Origin: Plazaster borealis | Lineage: Eukaryota > Echinodermata > Asteroidea > Forcipulatida > Labidiasteridae | DNA: 64,000 bases | NCBI GenBank assembly: GCA_021014325.1 | Contig: CM037462.1 | Span: forward strand, 20,480,135-20,544,134 | Direction of reading: 5' to 3' | Shown: positions 46,981-60,100 of the stretch, piece by piece | How positions within the stretch are numbered: position 1 is the stretch's first letter | How the letters are laid out: each line of letters begins with the position of its first letter | Program-made: the position numbers and the translations under genes | Notes under the pieces: generated by a model | The model's input: the letters and a program-made list of their open reading frames with translations, nothing else | What the model was told of the DNA's origin: nothing | The model's database searches: none

Positions 46981-47768
46981 TAGCTCTAATTATTTCCATG
47001 GCACATTACTTTATTGTACTCAATTAGCTTGGTTTTATACACCACGCGGCTTAAAGACAATCGTTTTATGTTGTTACACTTGCATTCATTGAATGGGAGA
47101 TGGGGCAATGCTATCGCTGGACGCATCATCTGCTAAAGCTTTATAACAGGGGACTGTCAGTGTCATCATGATCACAGAAGACCTGTGGCTGTACATATTA
47201 TTATAAATATATGGAAAACAACAAACTTTTCTTGTTAACTTCTAATGCATTTTCTAGCCAGTAAGTCTACATAGTATGCGCAAATTCAATTCAAATTTCA
47301 TTTATAAATAACAAAATGTATTTTAAATTGCATACATGATGATCTTCTTGTTGAAGGTTAAATAACATTAGGCCTATACAAGGTATAATCACATTAATGG
47401 TTTGCTGTGTATAAATATGTGATTAAAAACATATTAGACTACCAACAAATATTGAGTGAAGCTTGTTAAGTGTCACAAATTATCTTGTGATGTTGGCAGT
47501 TTTTTTCACAGTTAATCTGGAAGCTAACCTTGATTTGTTGCAATTCCTCCCAGCAACAGTGGTGCTACCAGACTATTATTTTCCCTTCAGACAAAATTTC
47601 AAAAGTACCAATACCAAATTTATCCCCAAATAATGGTTGTATCCCCCCCCCATTAACATTTTTGATTCGTTTCTCTTGGAATGTTTTTCTTTATTCCGAT
47701 AGCCAATTGTTTATAAAAACTCTTCTTTTAAGTTGACATTTGACCTTTTGTTTGGTCTGTTTCCAGCC

Positions 47769-47928
47769 GTCGATTTCACAAAACTCTTCCTAACTTAGGA
47801 CTAACTAGTCTTAGGCAATGCTAAGAGATAGGACTAGTCTTAAGTTAGGACCAGTACTTAAGACTAGTCCTATCTCTTAGCATTGCCTAGGACTAGTCCT
47901 AAGTTAGGAAGAGTTTTGTGAAATCGAC
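47769..47928. mobile_element. Near-perfect 160-bp palindrome
   Basis: GTCGATTTCACAAAACTCTT to its complement AAGAGTTTTGTGAAATCGAC. The inner arms repeat CTAACTTAGGACTAG and AGACTAGTCCTATCTC words. Confidence 0.88.
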
Positions 47929-48066
47929 CCCTGGTCTCCTTTGGAATGGAATAATGATACGCTGTGTTTGACATTGAAAGTCTGTTGAAATCAACTTTGT
48001 CAATCTGTGACAGGAAACTCCCATGAATGCAAGTAATGTGCTATTTTAGGTTGTGGATCTTTCCTC

Positions 48067-48413
48067 TTTAAAGGGAGGGTATATATCTTTGGTAATTTCT
48101 CCAAAAATTAGGGACCATAAAAACTTACTTAAAAGAGCACTGGAGAGAGCTGTAGATATTATAAAACATTGTTTGAAATGACCCCCTCTGAAGTAGTTCG
48201 AGAAAGAGGTCATTTTTCACCCAAAAATGTATTCTATGCAACAAGGGTTTTTGTTTTCTGTTAATTATTTACTTGCAACTTCGATGACCAATTGAGCCCA
48301 AATTTTTACTTGATTGTTATTTTATGCATATGTTGGGCTACACCAAATGAGGATACTGGTCTTTGACAATTACCAAAAGTACAATGTACATACATGTACC
48401 CTGCCCTCTAAAG
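48067..48413. mobile_element. TTAA-type foldback MITE (diverged)
   Basis: TTAAAGGGAGGGTATATATC at left, GTACCCTGCCCTCTAAAG at right. The centre is partly lost. Confidence 0.6.
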
Positions 48414-48539
48414 GGGAGGTCTGTGATTGGTAATGGCACATGTGGTTGGACTGCAAAGCTTTCAATTTGTTGAGATTATTGGTTTGAATCCAAAGTGGCT
48501 TTGAAGTTACGGGAATTATCATATCGATCGGATTTCATT

Positions 48540-48740
48540 TTCATTTCATTTATTCTGGTTGTGAAGCAAAGGACTCTCAGAAAAGCGAACTTAAGCACTG
48601 TACTAGCCAAGAACCCAATGGAGAGCAGACAAGAAAGGAAGTTTCAGTTTTAGATGTGGGGGAAAAAAACCCAGAGAATTATTCCAGGGAAAACCAACGC
48701 AGTCAGGTAGGGTAGTGCCCCGGCGGGATTTGAACCAGGG
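48540..48740. repeat. Dispersed repeat pair (with 4145-4400)
   Basis: Shares CTCAGAAAAGCGAACTTAA and GAACCCAATGGAGAGMAGAC with the first copy. Confidence 0.55.
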
Positions 48741-50769
48741 TCCCAGAGGTGGAAGGCGAGGAAAGGTACCACAACACCAACCCGAACACCACTATTACTA
48801 ATCTTATTAGTCCTCAAACCGCCTGAAACTGCCCTGCCTGTTGCTCCTCAAATGGCCCGAGAAGTTTGGCAACTTGTATCTTAAGTTTTACACGCGATTG
48901 AAAGCATCAAACAGCGATAGATAGAGCTCGATGTCAATTTAACGATGGTCTACAAATAACACATGGTCCCCGTAAGAAAAAAATTAATACAAAATTGTTT
49001 TGCTCCTCCAAAGGTTGTAAGTCCCATCCCCAGCAACGCACGTACGCAACACACAGCGAGCAGTTGATCTGTGTGTGTGCATGGACTGATAATGTATTTC
49101 ACGCACAATGTACACTATAAATGGCGACCATACTTGCTTTCACGATAAACTTCTTCGGGTGTTTTTTCACATGGAACACACCACGATTTGAAAGGAGACT
49201 TTTGTAGAGTTTTAGGTAAAGAATTTATCTGTTAATAATAGAGGAATTAATTAATATTTTCAAAGGTTTGTTGTGAATATTTGGAATCACTTTTTTATTA
49301 GTTTCTTTCTTTGAGACGACAGTACAGTTGAGCAAACTTCTCGGCACAACTTTCCATGTAAAAAACGTTTACATCCTACACAAACAATGTTTTCTAATTT
49401 TAGTTGATCTGTTTTATGTTTTCAACCTCAAAGCTTCAATATGGTAAAGCAAACAACAAATGTGCAAATCATTTGAAAGTTAATTTAATTCTCAACCTAA
49501 TAAACTGAACTTGTAGTACATGAAAATGATCACAACGAAAGTTATCTAAGAACTTCTATGTACAGAAGAAAATCTTGTCACTTTCTGTGCCGCGTTCAAG
49601 GAGTTCTTGACTGGATGTTTACTTGTGCTTGAGTGCTAAAGGTTTTTTTTGAGTGATTTACCCGAACCTCACTCTAACAAAATTAACGCCGTATGGTATC
49701 TCAATACCCAAAGTAGTGGACTTGGATTATGGGTGTATGCTTTAAATCCAATGTAAAGCATAATCACTTGACTAGTGCAGTCTTTGGTCCAACAGAATCA
49801 AACAAAACAATGGCTTTGATTTTAATCGGTTGAGGTTATGTTTTTGAGGGGTTTAATTTGCAGTCAATTTGTTTAAAGGATGGTTAAAGGATGTTTGCAT
49901 TCTGAGGGAAGACTGGCTTCTGCCAGTGTGGCATTTACATTCGCATGTGGTGTGGAGTTTTGCCAAGTTCCCTTGATGGGAGAGCCAGAGCTGGAATTTT
50001 ATGGTTGCAGGGGTGGGGTCATGTTGTTTTTCTAAGAAAAAATGGCATTTCATTAAACAAAATCTGAATATTTTTAGGCAAACTGTAATGGGCAACAAAT
50101 TCAAGACAATGTCAACAGAGTTTTATAAACAAATCCCTTGCATGGCCTAGTGGATATTTCACTTGATAAACAAGCATTATATGGGAAAGGTGCCATAATT
50201 TCTGTCTTGAAAATTCTTTTAAATTATGCTATGTTGGCATGCACAACTTGGAGAGAATAATTTGTTGTTACTTTTTTTGATAAAGGCAAGCACTTGCGCT
50301 GTGATTGATCTTCAGTTAAAACCATTATAAAGTATCGCGGATGTCCTTAATTAAAACAATTTTGGGCACTTATTTTTTATATCAACATTTAAAATATTCA
50401 TTTAATGCTAGAACTGACAGTCTACTTGAACATCTTGTCAACCATTAAAAGACAGCTGTAAGTTTGGTTCATTACTCCTTTATTCACATGAATTCCCTTT
50501 TCACAACAAGATAGCACAAAAAGCGGAATATTTTCAGTCTGAAATTTCATTGTTTTTTCCCCAAATAACTTTGGCCTTAGAAATGCAGTTTTGTGAACAG
50601 CACTAATAATTTATTTGTAAACTGCATACTTAAAGGCCTGCCTCTGTCAATCCACATGAATATCATTTGAACAGGAAAGATCCTTTATAGGGAAAGTGTA
50701 TTTTAAGGAAAAGAAAGTTCATTTCCTCTTGTTTTCAATGCAACCATTAATGTTTGATCACGCAGGCCT

Positions 50770-50908
50770 GGGCCCAATTTTCATAGAGCTGCTTAGGCAA
50801 AAATAAGCAGGATACCAGGCACAGATTGTACATGTGACATGTTATTTTGGCTTGTAACCTTATTCTGGCAAGCATAATTGCTTAAGCAGCTCTATGAAAT
50901 TGGGCCCT
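50770..50908. mobile_element. Foldback element, GGGCCCAATTTCATAG family
   Basis: GGCCCAATTTTCATAGAGCT and AGCTCTATGAAATTGGGCCC ends. Confidence 0.65.
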
Positions 50909-53599
50909 GATTGATGCTTCTTTCTTGAAAGGGCAAGGGTTTTGAGGCATTTTCTCCTTTGTAAAAGGCACCTCTATGAGGAAATAGTAAATTTCAAGGG
51001 GCACCAAGGCAATGAGCAGGGGCAACAGAGGCAATTGCCTCCGTGAAGCATCAGGCCTGCTCACGTTTTTGCATACGTTCATATCAAGCTTTTTGCACCA
51101 ATTGAAATGAGCAAGAGTTTCTTCTCAACTTACATGTATTTCATTCATACAAATAGTTCTCTGGAAGAATGAACTGTTATGAACTAATTTAGTGAGCTTT
51201 TGGATCAAAACTCATCAATGCAACCCTCCCCCTTCCCATTTACCAACCCTGTTCTTTGTCTCAGATGCTCTTTAATTATTGTGTGCAATGTACAGAGAGT
51301 TGGTTGAATGTAATTGACTCATTAAGGCTGCAAAGGTCACCAGAGTGTCTCTAAATGAAATCAGTTGCATGTTTGTTCAACTGAGGAAGACAGAATCATC
51401 GCAAGATTGAATTAGCTTATATTAGTGAGCAGTCTCGAAACTAGGAATTTTAAGAATCTGAGGAAAAAGAGCCAACCCCTCAAAACCACAAAAATGCAAT
51501 GTGTTTAACCAGATTGCTTGATAAGTTACCAAATGTTACTTTGAGTGTCAATGGAATTGAAGATGATGAACATAAAACGTGACTGATATTGGCTTGTAGT
51601 ATAATTCTTAGAAGACACAGTTCAAAAAATGATTGTTTGTAGTGAATACAAAAAAAAGTCAAGATACATGTAATCATATTTTTCCTATAATTATCTGATT
51701 TTCAAAAAATTTGCCCTCAGCAATTGGTGATAGCATTTGGTGATATTCAATTAATTATTAAATAGCCTCTAAAAAGCCTCAAAGTCCATACCATGTAGGT
51801 CAGCCCTTGTGCACAATAAAATTTCCCTACTATTTTTTAAGGGTCAAATATCATGCCCTGTATCTTGATGTATTATTTTATTAAATGGCATTTGCTGCAT
51901 ACTCGGGTTTGTTACAGGGGCTTGGAGGCAGCAAGGTTATAGCCAGAATTTGGTAAAAGGGTGTCACTTACAATACTTAAACATTTAAATGACAGATAAA
52001 ACAGGGTGTCCAAATGTAAAACAGGGTGTCCAAAAGACACCCAGACACCCCTCTGGCTAACACTATGGGATGCAGTTGCTTTACCCCTGTGAAATGGCTG
52101 AGTATTCTGTTTGAAATATTCCTGATTGGAATATTCCTGATTGGAATAATTGATAATGTAGCCTATGTAACTATGATAACTTTTTTCCGTTTCGTTTAGG
52201 TATAAACACTTAATGTGCAATATATCAAAACAATATTTGTAGGCTAAATTCAATGACAAACTTTTCTCTTTAGCTAAACAAGCCTGTAGTGTAAATTATA
52301 ATACAGTGGCCATAAATTTGCAACAGGGGACACCCCCACCCCCACTAAAAAAAGAGTGTTTGACAAAATGTAAATCAACATGTAATACATGTACATGCAT
52401 ACATCCAGGGGTATTATTAAGACTGTCGGTGTCAAGTTGAATGATAGCTGTAATGGTTAAATATTCATGAACAGGAGCTTAAGTGAAAGGTGAGATAGCA
52501 GACTCTCTCGATTCTGGTCGCAACCTAGGTGCTGCATTAAAATTGCAGATCACTGGCTGAAAAACCTATCAATTTTATATTGATCAAGTACAAAATGCAT
52601 TTAAATTCTGTGTAATATTACCTCATGTGAAGTGGCTAATCTTGTTTTGAAGTGATATTTTATACATTCTTTAAATTTTAAAATTTTAAAATTAACCTCT
52701 ACATAAAACTTCTAAACACCTAAAATTTCTACAATCAGACATGGGTGGCATAGAATGGGTAATGCAATCAGAGAAAATGTACAAAAATGCTGTAGTACTG
52801 GAATGGTGGTCGAATGAAGTTTGTCTGTACAACCTGTCTAACGAAGTGTACTGAAAGCAGAAAGGGCATTCATCATGTCCTCACGCCCACTCGTAATTTA
52901 CTACTACGGCACCCTGCTGCTAGTGCTCTAACTGTACCAGTTAAAGTGGAAACTCATTTGTGTATGATCAAACTTTTTGTCTGGGAAAAATTAACATGCT
53001 TGGTTAAGTGAAACCTACATAACGTGTACCATACTTCCTGTGTGTCCTTACCCTAGTGTGCCTTTGAAGATCGGATTCTGCTGCAGACTGATTATGTTTC
53101 CTGAAAGAGAATTGTAGTACAGTATTGATGGCAAACCATAGACATAATTCTCCCTGACTACAATTAAACCTTTCAGGGTTTTTTTTAATGAAGTTTCTCT
53201 TAGCTCATTAGATTTGGGCCCAATTTCAGGTGTTGCTTTCTGCGTCATCTGAGCTTACAGTCACCACTCTATGGTCGGAGGGTTAGTTCTGATCACCACT
53301 CTTATGGTCAGAGGTTTAGTTCTGATTTTCTAGTTCTGAAAGCATGGTGAAAAAATCAATCCTATGGATAAGCTTTGGAAAGAACACCCTAAGCCATAGT
53401 ACCTCACTATTGTGGATTGTCTTTTGGCGATCCTAAAAGAAAAAACATTTTGATGAAACCTCTTTTGGTGTTTGGGAGTAAGAGCTGTGTGAAGATATGT
53501 TTTGTTTGTTTGTTTGTTTGTTTTGTACAATACCATAAACAATTGTTTGTTACCATGTACTGGAGTTTCAAAATTTGCCATCCAAGGCTAATGAAGCCA

Positions 53600-53745
53600 A
53601 AAACTTGTATCCGAAATGGCAGCGTTGGCTACTGCTACAAAACTGTTTCTAAGGATGTTGTTAAAGGATTTCCTATACTTCCACAAACAATGACACGGTG
53701 ACCCAGCCATAGCTGTAGCCGCCAATTAGGACACGGCCTAAGCTC
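53600..53745. mobile_element. Foldback element, GCTGTAGCCGCCAATTAG family
   Basis: The right end AGCTGTAGCCGCCAATTAGG matches the 25758 element. Confidence 0.45.
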
Positions 53746-54132
53746 AATGTTTTTCCAGTCAGGGTCATTGAAATGTACCCAAGATCTGACTTCTTTTTAT
53801 TTTTTTATTTCTAACTTCACTTTGGTCGAGTACAGTGTGATAAATAGAAAGCAAAATGGCTGTAGTGTTAGAGGTTGATAAAGTGTTTGCCCTGATATGG
53901 CATCATGTATGGATAGGTTGGTTTAGATTCAGCTTACATGTAGTTCAGATGTAGATGCTACAGTACACAGTGTAGCTTCCTGTTTCAATGCTTCAAGATA
54001 GAAATGCGACCGTTTAGTTGCTGCTTCCTTCATGAAATGTTCATACAACACTCATGATTTTGGTTATGTTTTAATTACGGTATTTGTTTTGAGTGCTGAA
54101 GTTACAATGTAAGGTACATGTAGTTCTAATTC

Positions 54133-54150
54133 TCTTGTCATGGCAACAGT
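54133..54150. promoter_or_regulatory. Near X-box (one mismatch)
   Basis: CTTGTCATGGCAAC matches the X-box at 13 of 14 positions, about 0.7 kb before the X-box cluster. Weak evidence alone. Confidence 0.25.
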
Positions 54151-54820
54151 GTAGTTTTGTTTTGACTCCGCCTATAGAGCCACCAGACAAATCATTCAAT
54201 GTTATTCTTTATGTATTAAATGATGTGACAAAGTATGGTCGTTTTACCGTGAATGCCTGAGGACAAGAGGGCTTTTTTGTACAAACTTGTACTTGAATAC
54301 AAAAACCATGCTGTGAACCAGTGGTGTTCATGAGAATCTCACAAATCGGCATTTAGGTTTGCTGAGAATTCAAAAACAGGGGGCCCAAGTTGTTAATGTG
54401 TGGTACATTTAAGATACATTAAGTAGACTGAACACATGTGCATGACCGAAAATGGTCCCCAAAAGACAACCCACTGACTAACACTATATGCTGGTGCTAC
54501 AAGGCAGTATGGTTTTTAATATATAGACAAAATTGTTCATGGCCTCCCGTTTCGACCCTAGCAGAGTCTTTCTCATGAACAGACACACACACACCCACAT
54601 ATTGGTGTGACAGAAGCAGTCAGGTTGATGAGCTTTGTCCAAAGTTTCTCGTTGGCAGTTTCATTCAGTTTGAACAATGATGTGAACAGTCTGCTGCTCA
54701 GCCATTTCTTTGTCTTTCTTAATCTGCAAAGAAAACATTGAAATTGCTTCTCACCAGCAAGACCTCCCCTGGCAACCAACCTGGCCAATTCTGTTGTCTT
54801 TCCACTTGAGTCTTTAATGT

Positions 54821-54971
54821 GTTTCCATAGTAAACATACACCATTTGCCCCGTTTCTAGGCAACCCCAATATCTAATAAAGCATGCTATACCCACCCTAG
54901 GTTGATTAAAACCATCGGTGTTATCACATTTTGTCCGTCCATGGAACAAGAGTAAACGTTACCAAGGAAAC
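54821..54971. promoter_or_regulatory. Cluster of X-box-like motifs upstream of RFX coding exons
   Basis: Three sites resemble the RFX X-box (GTHNYYATRGNAAC): GTTTCCATAGTAAAC at 54821-54835, GTTTCTAGGCAAC at 54852-54864 and GTTACCAAGGAAAC at 54958-54971, plus a GGCAAC half-site at 54771. Each is one mismatch or one base of spacing from consensus. Binding is inferred. Confidence 0.45.
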
Positions 54972-55550
54972 AACAGAATTTTGGTCTATAGATTGCTGAG
55001 GCACTTGTGGTTATTTTTCTTGAAAGTGTATATTTCTAATAACGGAACTGAAAGTAATTCACGTGGGTGTGATTGCATGCTCTTACATGTGATGAAAGAA
55101 TGCTTGGCTAATTGCTGGACAGTCAAAGTCCAAGTTCTTGGGTCTATTAAGACTGACTGCCCAATGGGTGAAAGTTTATTCTGAAATTGAGTGCTGATGT
55201 ATCAGTTACTCTATCAGATTGGACTCTCAGTTTAACATGGTTAAAGTAGAGTGGATTTAGTTGATGCAGCGTGCTTTCATCAGTGCATTGGTCATTAATT
55301 GCAAGTTCACCGGAGTATGTTTATTAAGTTTAATCCTAGTAGATGGAAACTTGTTTCGTCAACTTTGCAGGACAGAATGGGGAATTATATTCACCTTGGT
55401 GTTATTGCAAGATTTGAGAAATTCCTCACATATAAAGAAGCAATCACCAAAAGCTTTTCAATGAGATCCCTCCCGTTTCCTGGACAACTAAAAGCATGTA
55501 GTTCATTAACCAAACAAATGATTAGTTTCTTCCTAAATGCTAACTGATTT

Positions 55551-55675
55551 TCATTATTGTCTTGCAACTTCGATGACCAATTGAGCCAAAATTTTCATAG
55601 GTTTGTTATTGTATGCATATGTTGGGATATACCAAGTGAGGATACTGGACTTTGACAAGTATACCCTGCCTTTAA
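55551..55675. mobile_element. TTAA-type MITE fragment
   Basis: Right third only: GACCAATTGAGCCAAAATTT through CCTGCCTTTAA. Confidence 0.6.
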
Positions 55676-56153
55676 ATCAAGATAACATAATTTGATGAAA
55701 ACCGGTTCAAAAAGTCGTCAGCTCAGTGCTACTTTTATAAGTTCATCAATTTAAATTTCACATCTGTAATGATCAAAAGGTTCCCATTAAATGAAAAATG
55801 CGTATAAATTTGAAGAAAAAACAAATCAACAAATCAATGTTTTACTTAGAAATGAATGATTCCTTTTGGCAAACAAATACTTTAAAGACCACATCCTGAT
55901 CAATAAACTCCATTTTACCAGTAGCTCCAAAGTATACAAGAAATTTTATGAAATCTCTACAAATTTTACTGATGACCTTAATAGTCCTGAGCAGACGAAG
56001 TCGTGTATTTAAAGGGGTTATGTGATTATGATTATTAAATCCCCATCACTGATGACCTGATGGCTATTAAAACAACAAACATCAGAATTTTCCGGGCATG
56101 TAAATTAACTGAATTCCGTTTTCTAAAACTCTGAATTCCGTTTTTTACCGGTG

Positions 56154-56533
56154 TTAAAGGTATCGTACACGTTTGGTAATGACTCAAAACAAATATTAGC
56201 ATAAAAACTTACTTGGTAACAAGCAACAGAGAGCTGTTGATACAATGTAGTATAAAACATTGTAGGAAACGACTCCCTCTGAAGTAACATAGTTTTTGAG
56301 AAAGAGGTAATTTCTCACTAAAATAATGAAAACTTCTTGCAAGAAGTTTTTATTCCTATCTGAAAGCACACAAATTTGTACAACAAGGGTGTTTTTTCTT
56401 TCATCATTTTCTTGCAACTTCGATGACCAATTAAGCCCAAATTTTCACAGGCTTGTTATTTTGTGCATATGTTGGGATACACCAAGTGAGAACACTGGCC
56501 TTTGAAAATTTCCAAACGTGTCAGTGCCTTTAA
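56154..56533. mobile_element. TTAA-type foldback MITE (TACACGTTTGG subfamily)
   Basis: TTAAAGGTATCGTACACGTT to CAGTGCCTTTAA, both borders TTAA. Close to identical over long stretches with 19742-20114. Confidence 0.8.
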
Positions 56534-56699
56534 ATGAAACATGAAAGTAAATCAAAAGGGGATATTGTTGACGTGATCAGCGCCTCGACTTATTTTACGC
56601 CAAGTATCAAGCCTTAGTTCTCTCTTTCTTACGATGTAAAAGTTGTTAATTACCGGTAACTGTTGGTTTGACTCTAGAAGAGTCTTTCTCATGGTCACA

Positions 56700-56990
56700 G
56701 TGTGTCATGGCTGAGCGGTCTATTGCACCGAACTCGAGTTCTGGTGGTTATGGGTTAGAGTTCGAATCCCAGTCATGACACTTGTGTCCTTTAGCTACAT
56801 GTAGATTTACTATAAATTGTTTCTCTTCACCCAGGGTTATAAATGGTACCTGTAAGCTTCTGTAATGTTATGGTAGCTCAGGGATGTATACCCAAAAGGA
56901 ACTGAGAAAGATTACATTAATGTTATCGGCTCAATGACCAGGGCACTAATGTAAAGCGCATTGATACTTTATTGTACAAAATACGCTATG
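56700..56990 (+). mobile_element. tRNA-derived SINE
   Basis: TGTCATGGCTGAGCGGTC head, GAGTTCGAATCCCAGTC B-box and CTTCACCCAGGG body, just before RFX exon 1. Confidence 0.7.
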
Positions 56991-57102
56991 TAAGAACTAG
57001 TTATTAGTATAATTAAAGGCTTACGTGCAAAACAGTATTAAACTTTTTAAATTATAAGTTTAATAAAATGAAACCCTGTCTTTTCACAGGCAAGCTTGAT
57101 TC

Positions 57103-60100
57103 ATGGCAACCGAGACGTTCAAGATGCAAGCTATCAGTGCCACAACCCAACAGCAGCAGATTTCAGCGCCCACTATTATCACCACTCACCAGGCACAGCA
57201 TCAGCCCAGCACGCAAACCATACAAGCGCAGCAGTTTGTACAAGTTGCAGGTATGTAAACGTATACTATGTAGCTTGTGGTTTGCATAGTCCAAATGAAG
57301 CAAACACAGTGTGGTTAATAACAAATGTCCAGTCTTCAGTGTTTGTAAACATTACCAGTAAAAGTACTAAGCATTACACAAGCACGAGAAACTATTTTGC
57401 AATTTCTCTTATGTGTACTGAGGGTATTACATAATGTGTTTAATTAAGGTATAAATGTTGAGTACAAGTACAATGTATGCATTTCGGATCATTGTTCATG
57501 TTCCTCGAAAGACATGGTCATTGTTACCATTGTTTGCATTATATTGAGAACAAAAGAAAAGGAAACCAGTAATTCTGCAGTCTTAACAAAAAACATGCTT
57601 TGTTTCATTTGGCAGACTGATGAATGTATTATTTACATTGCATAGTTTTATTGTAAACTTAGCAAAAATTTCAAAGGGAGAAATTCTTCCTGTTAAAGGT
57701 AGGGTCATAGATTGGTTTTTGTCAACATACATGTAATGCTTATTTATAGGCAAAATTATACAGAAAGATACAATAAAAATCACATGTGAAAGATTCAGCT
57801 GAATGCAGTGTCACAGTATTTTCACAAGAATGTCGAATCCATCCACGTTTAGGGAGGTGACAGCGGGGTACCAACCGCATCTCTGGCCATAGCATTCGCG
57901 AATGGACAACAACCCTCCGAAATCTGAGAAACCTTTCATGCATGAATCGTTTCTCAGATTCAAATGTTACTTTGAAGGAAATTCTTTCTCAAAATAGTTT
58001 ATACTATGAACAGCTGCAGTGCTTCTCACCAAGTCAGTTTTTAGGGACATTACAAATAGATACAAACACTAAAAAAAAATCCAGAATTATACATGAAAGT
58101 AAAGTAAAGACGAAATAAACAAATGACACCTCACCCCCCACCCCCTAAAGGAAGATTAAAATCAAGGTTCAAAGTTATATAGAAGAAAAGCTTGTAAATA
58201 AATTCAACAAGTAAAGGTGCTGTCAATTCAACTCAACCTATAGATGTTAGTCGCAGCTATGAAACTAAACATAGTTTTATTGTAAACTTAGCAAAAATTT
58301 CAAAGGGAGAAATTCTTCCTGTTAAAGGTAGGGTCATAGATTGGTTTTTGTCAACATACATGTAATGCCTATTTATAGGCAAAATTATACAGAAAGATAC
58401 AATAAAAATCACATGTGAAAGATTCAGCTGAATGCAGTGTCACAGTATTTTCACAAGAATGTCGAATCCATCCACGTTTAGGGAGGTGACAGCGGGGTAC
58501 CAACCGCATCTCTGGCCATAGCATTCGCGAACGGACAACAACCCTCCGAAATCTGAGAAACCTTTCATGCATGAATCGTTTCTCAGATTCAAATGTTACT
58601 TTGAAGGAAATTCTTTCTCAAAATAGTTTATACTATGAACAGCTGCAGTGCTTCTCACCAAGTCAGTTTTTAGGGACATTACAAATAGATACAAACACTA
58701 AAAAAAAATCCAGAATTATACATGAAAGTAAAGTAAAGACGAAATAAACAAATGACACCTCACCCCCCACCCCCTAAAGGAAGATTAAAATCAAGGTTCA
58801 AAGTTATATAGAAGAAAAGCTTGTAAATAAATTCAACAAGTAAAGGTGCTGTCAATTCAACTCAACCTATAGATGTTAGTCGCAGCTATGAAACTAAACC
58901 TCTTCAATATTTTAACACATTTTTTTTACATTTTTGTTTCTGACGGTTAGCCCCAGTGACTGAGCCAGTGAAGGATGTTCCCTCAGCCGGTACCACAGTG
59001 ACCCTACAGACGATACCTGTGAGCCAGTCGTCCCAGCAGGGAATCTACCAAGGACCTGTGCAGTACGTAGACGGAACCGATCACACCAGTTCCATCTATG
59101 CTAACGGTGCTATGTGAGCTCATTATCAAATCATCCTGCATGCTGGCCCTTCTAATGAACTCCTTCTTTGTTATCCCCACCCCCTCCCTGTCCCCCTCCC
59201 CTCCTCCTTTCCCCAACACCCTTACTGCTGGATTGGTTGGTCTAAAATAATCTGATTCTGAGTATTTGTCATTAAAGTGAGAAAGACCAACATTCAAATC
59301 AGAAAACATTTTTGTGGTCCATTTTTGTGAACTTAGGAATGACAAAAAACATTGAAATGTCAAACCTGGGGTGCATTTGATAAAGTGATCAAATTTATTT
59401 CAAAACAAAGAGGATTAGTAAAGGTACAGTGATTTTTGGATTGTGTAGTTAATCCAATTTAAAATTGTTGTAACCAAAGATTAATCCATGGACTAGTTTA
59501 AGTATCACTTTTTACTGTCCATATCAAGACACAAAAGCGTCAAGTATCAAAATGTTTTCTTTGTAGATTAAACCAGTATTTAAGAAGAACAGTAGAATTG
59601 TAAAGTTGGCACTTGAAGAATCCTGTACAAATCTTGCCTAAGAATAATTCTGCAAAAACAAAACAGATTTGCTCAATCTGTTTTAGAATGACATAGATTT
59701 AAAGGCACTGTACACGTTTGGTAATTACTCCCAAAAAAATTGCATTAAAACTTACTTGGTAACAAGCAACGGAGAGCTGTTGATAATATAAAACATTGTG
59801 AGAAACGACTCATTCTGAAGTTACGTAGTTTTTGAGAAAAAAGATAAATTTCTGGCCAGAAGTCTTTTTCAGGCATCTGAAAGTTGTGCAACAAGTGTGT
59901 TCTTTCTTTCATTATTTTCTTGCAACTTCGATGACCAATTGAGCCCAAATTTTCACAGGTTTGTTATTTTATGCATATGTTGGGATACACCAAGTGAGAA
60001 TACTGGTCTTTGACAGTTACCAAACGTGTCCAGTGCCTTTAAAGAAGACAAACTTGTGACTGTAGACTTTGCATTTCTCAATGACCAACCAGCCAGTCTT

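Larger units (their letters stand above)
46601..57089. other. Upstream region or first intron of RFX
   Basis: No coding exon recognised in about 10 kb. It holds the foldbacks at 47769 and 50770, MITEs at 48067, 55551 and 56154, the X-box-like cluster and a SINE at 56700. A non-coding RFX exon may be hidden here. Confidence 0.5.

Noticed and set aside
57740..58572. Two nearly identical 67-residue minus-strand frames
   Set aside because: They mirror each other because of the 629-bp tandem duplication and fall within a MITE; no coding signal.
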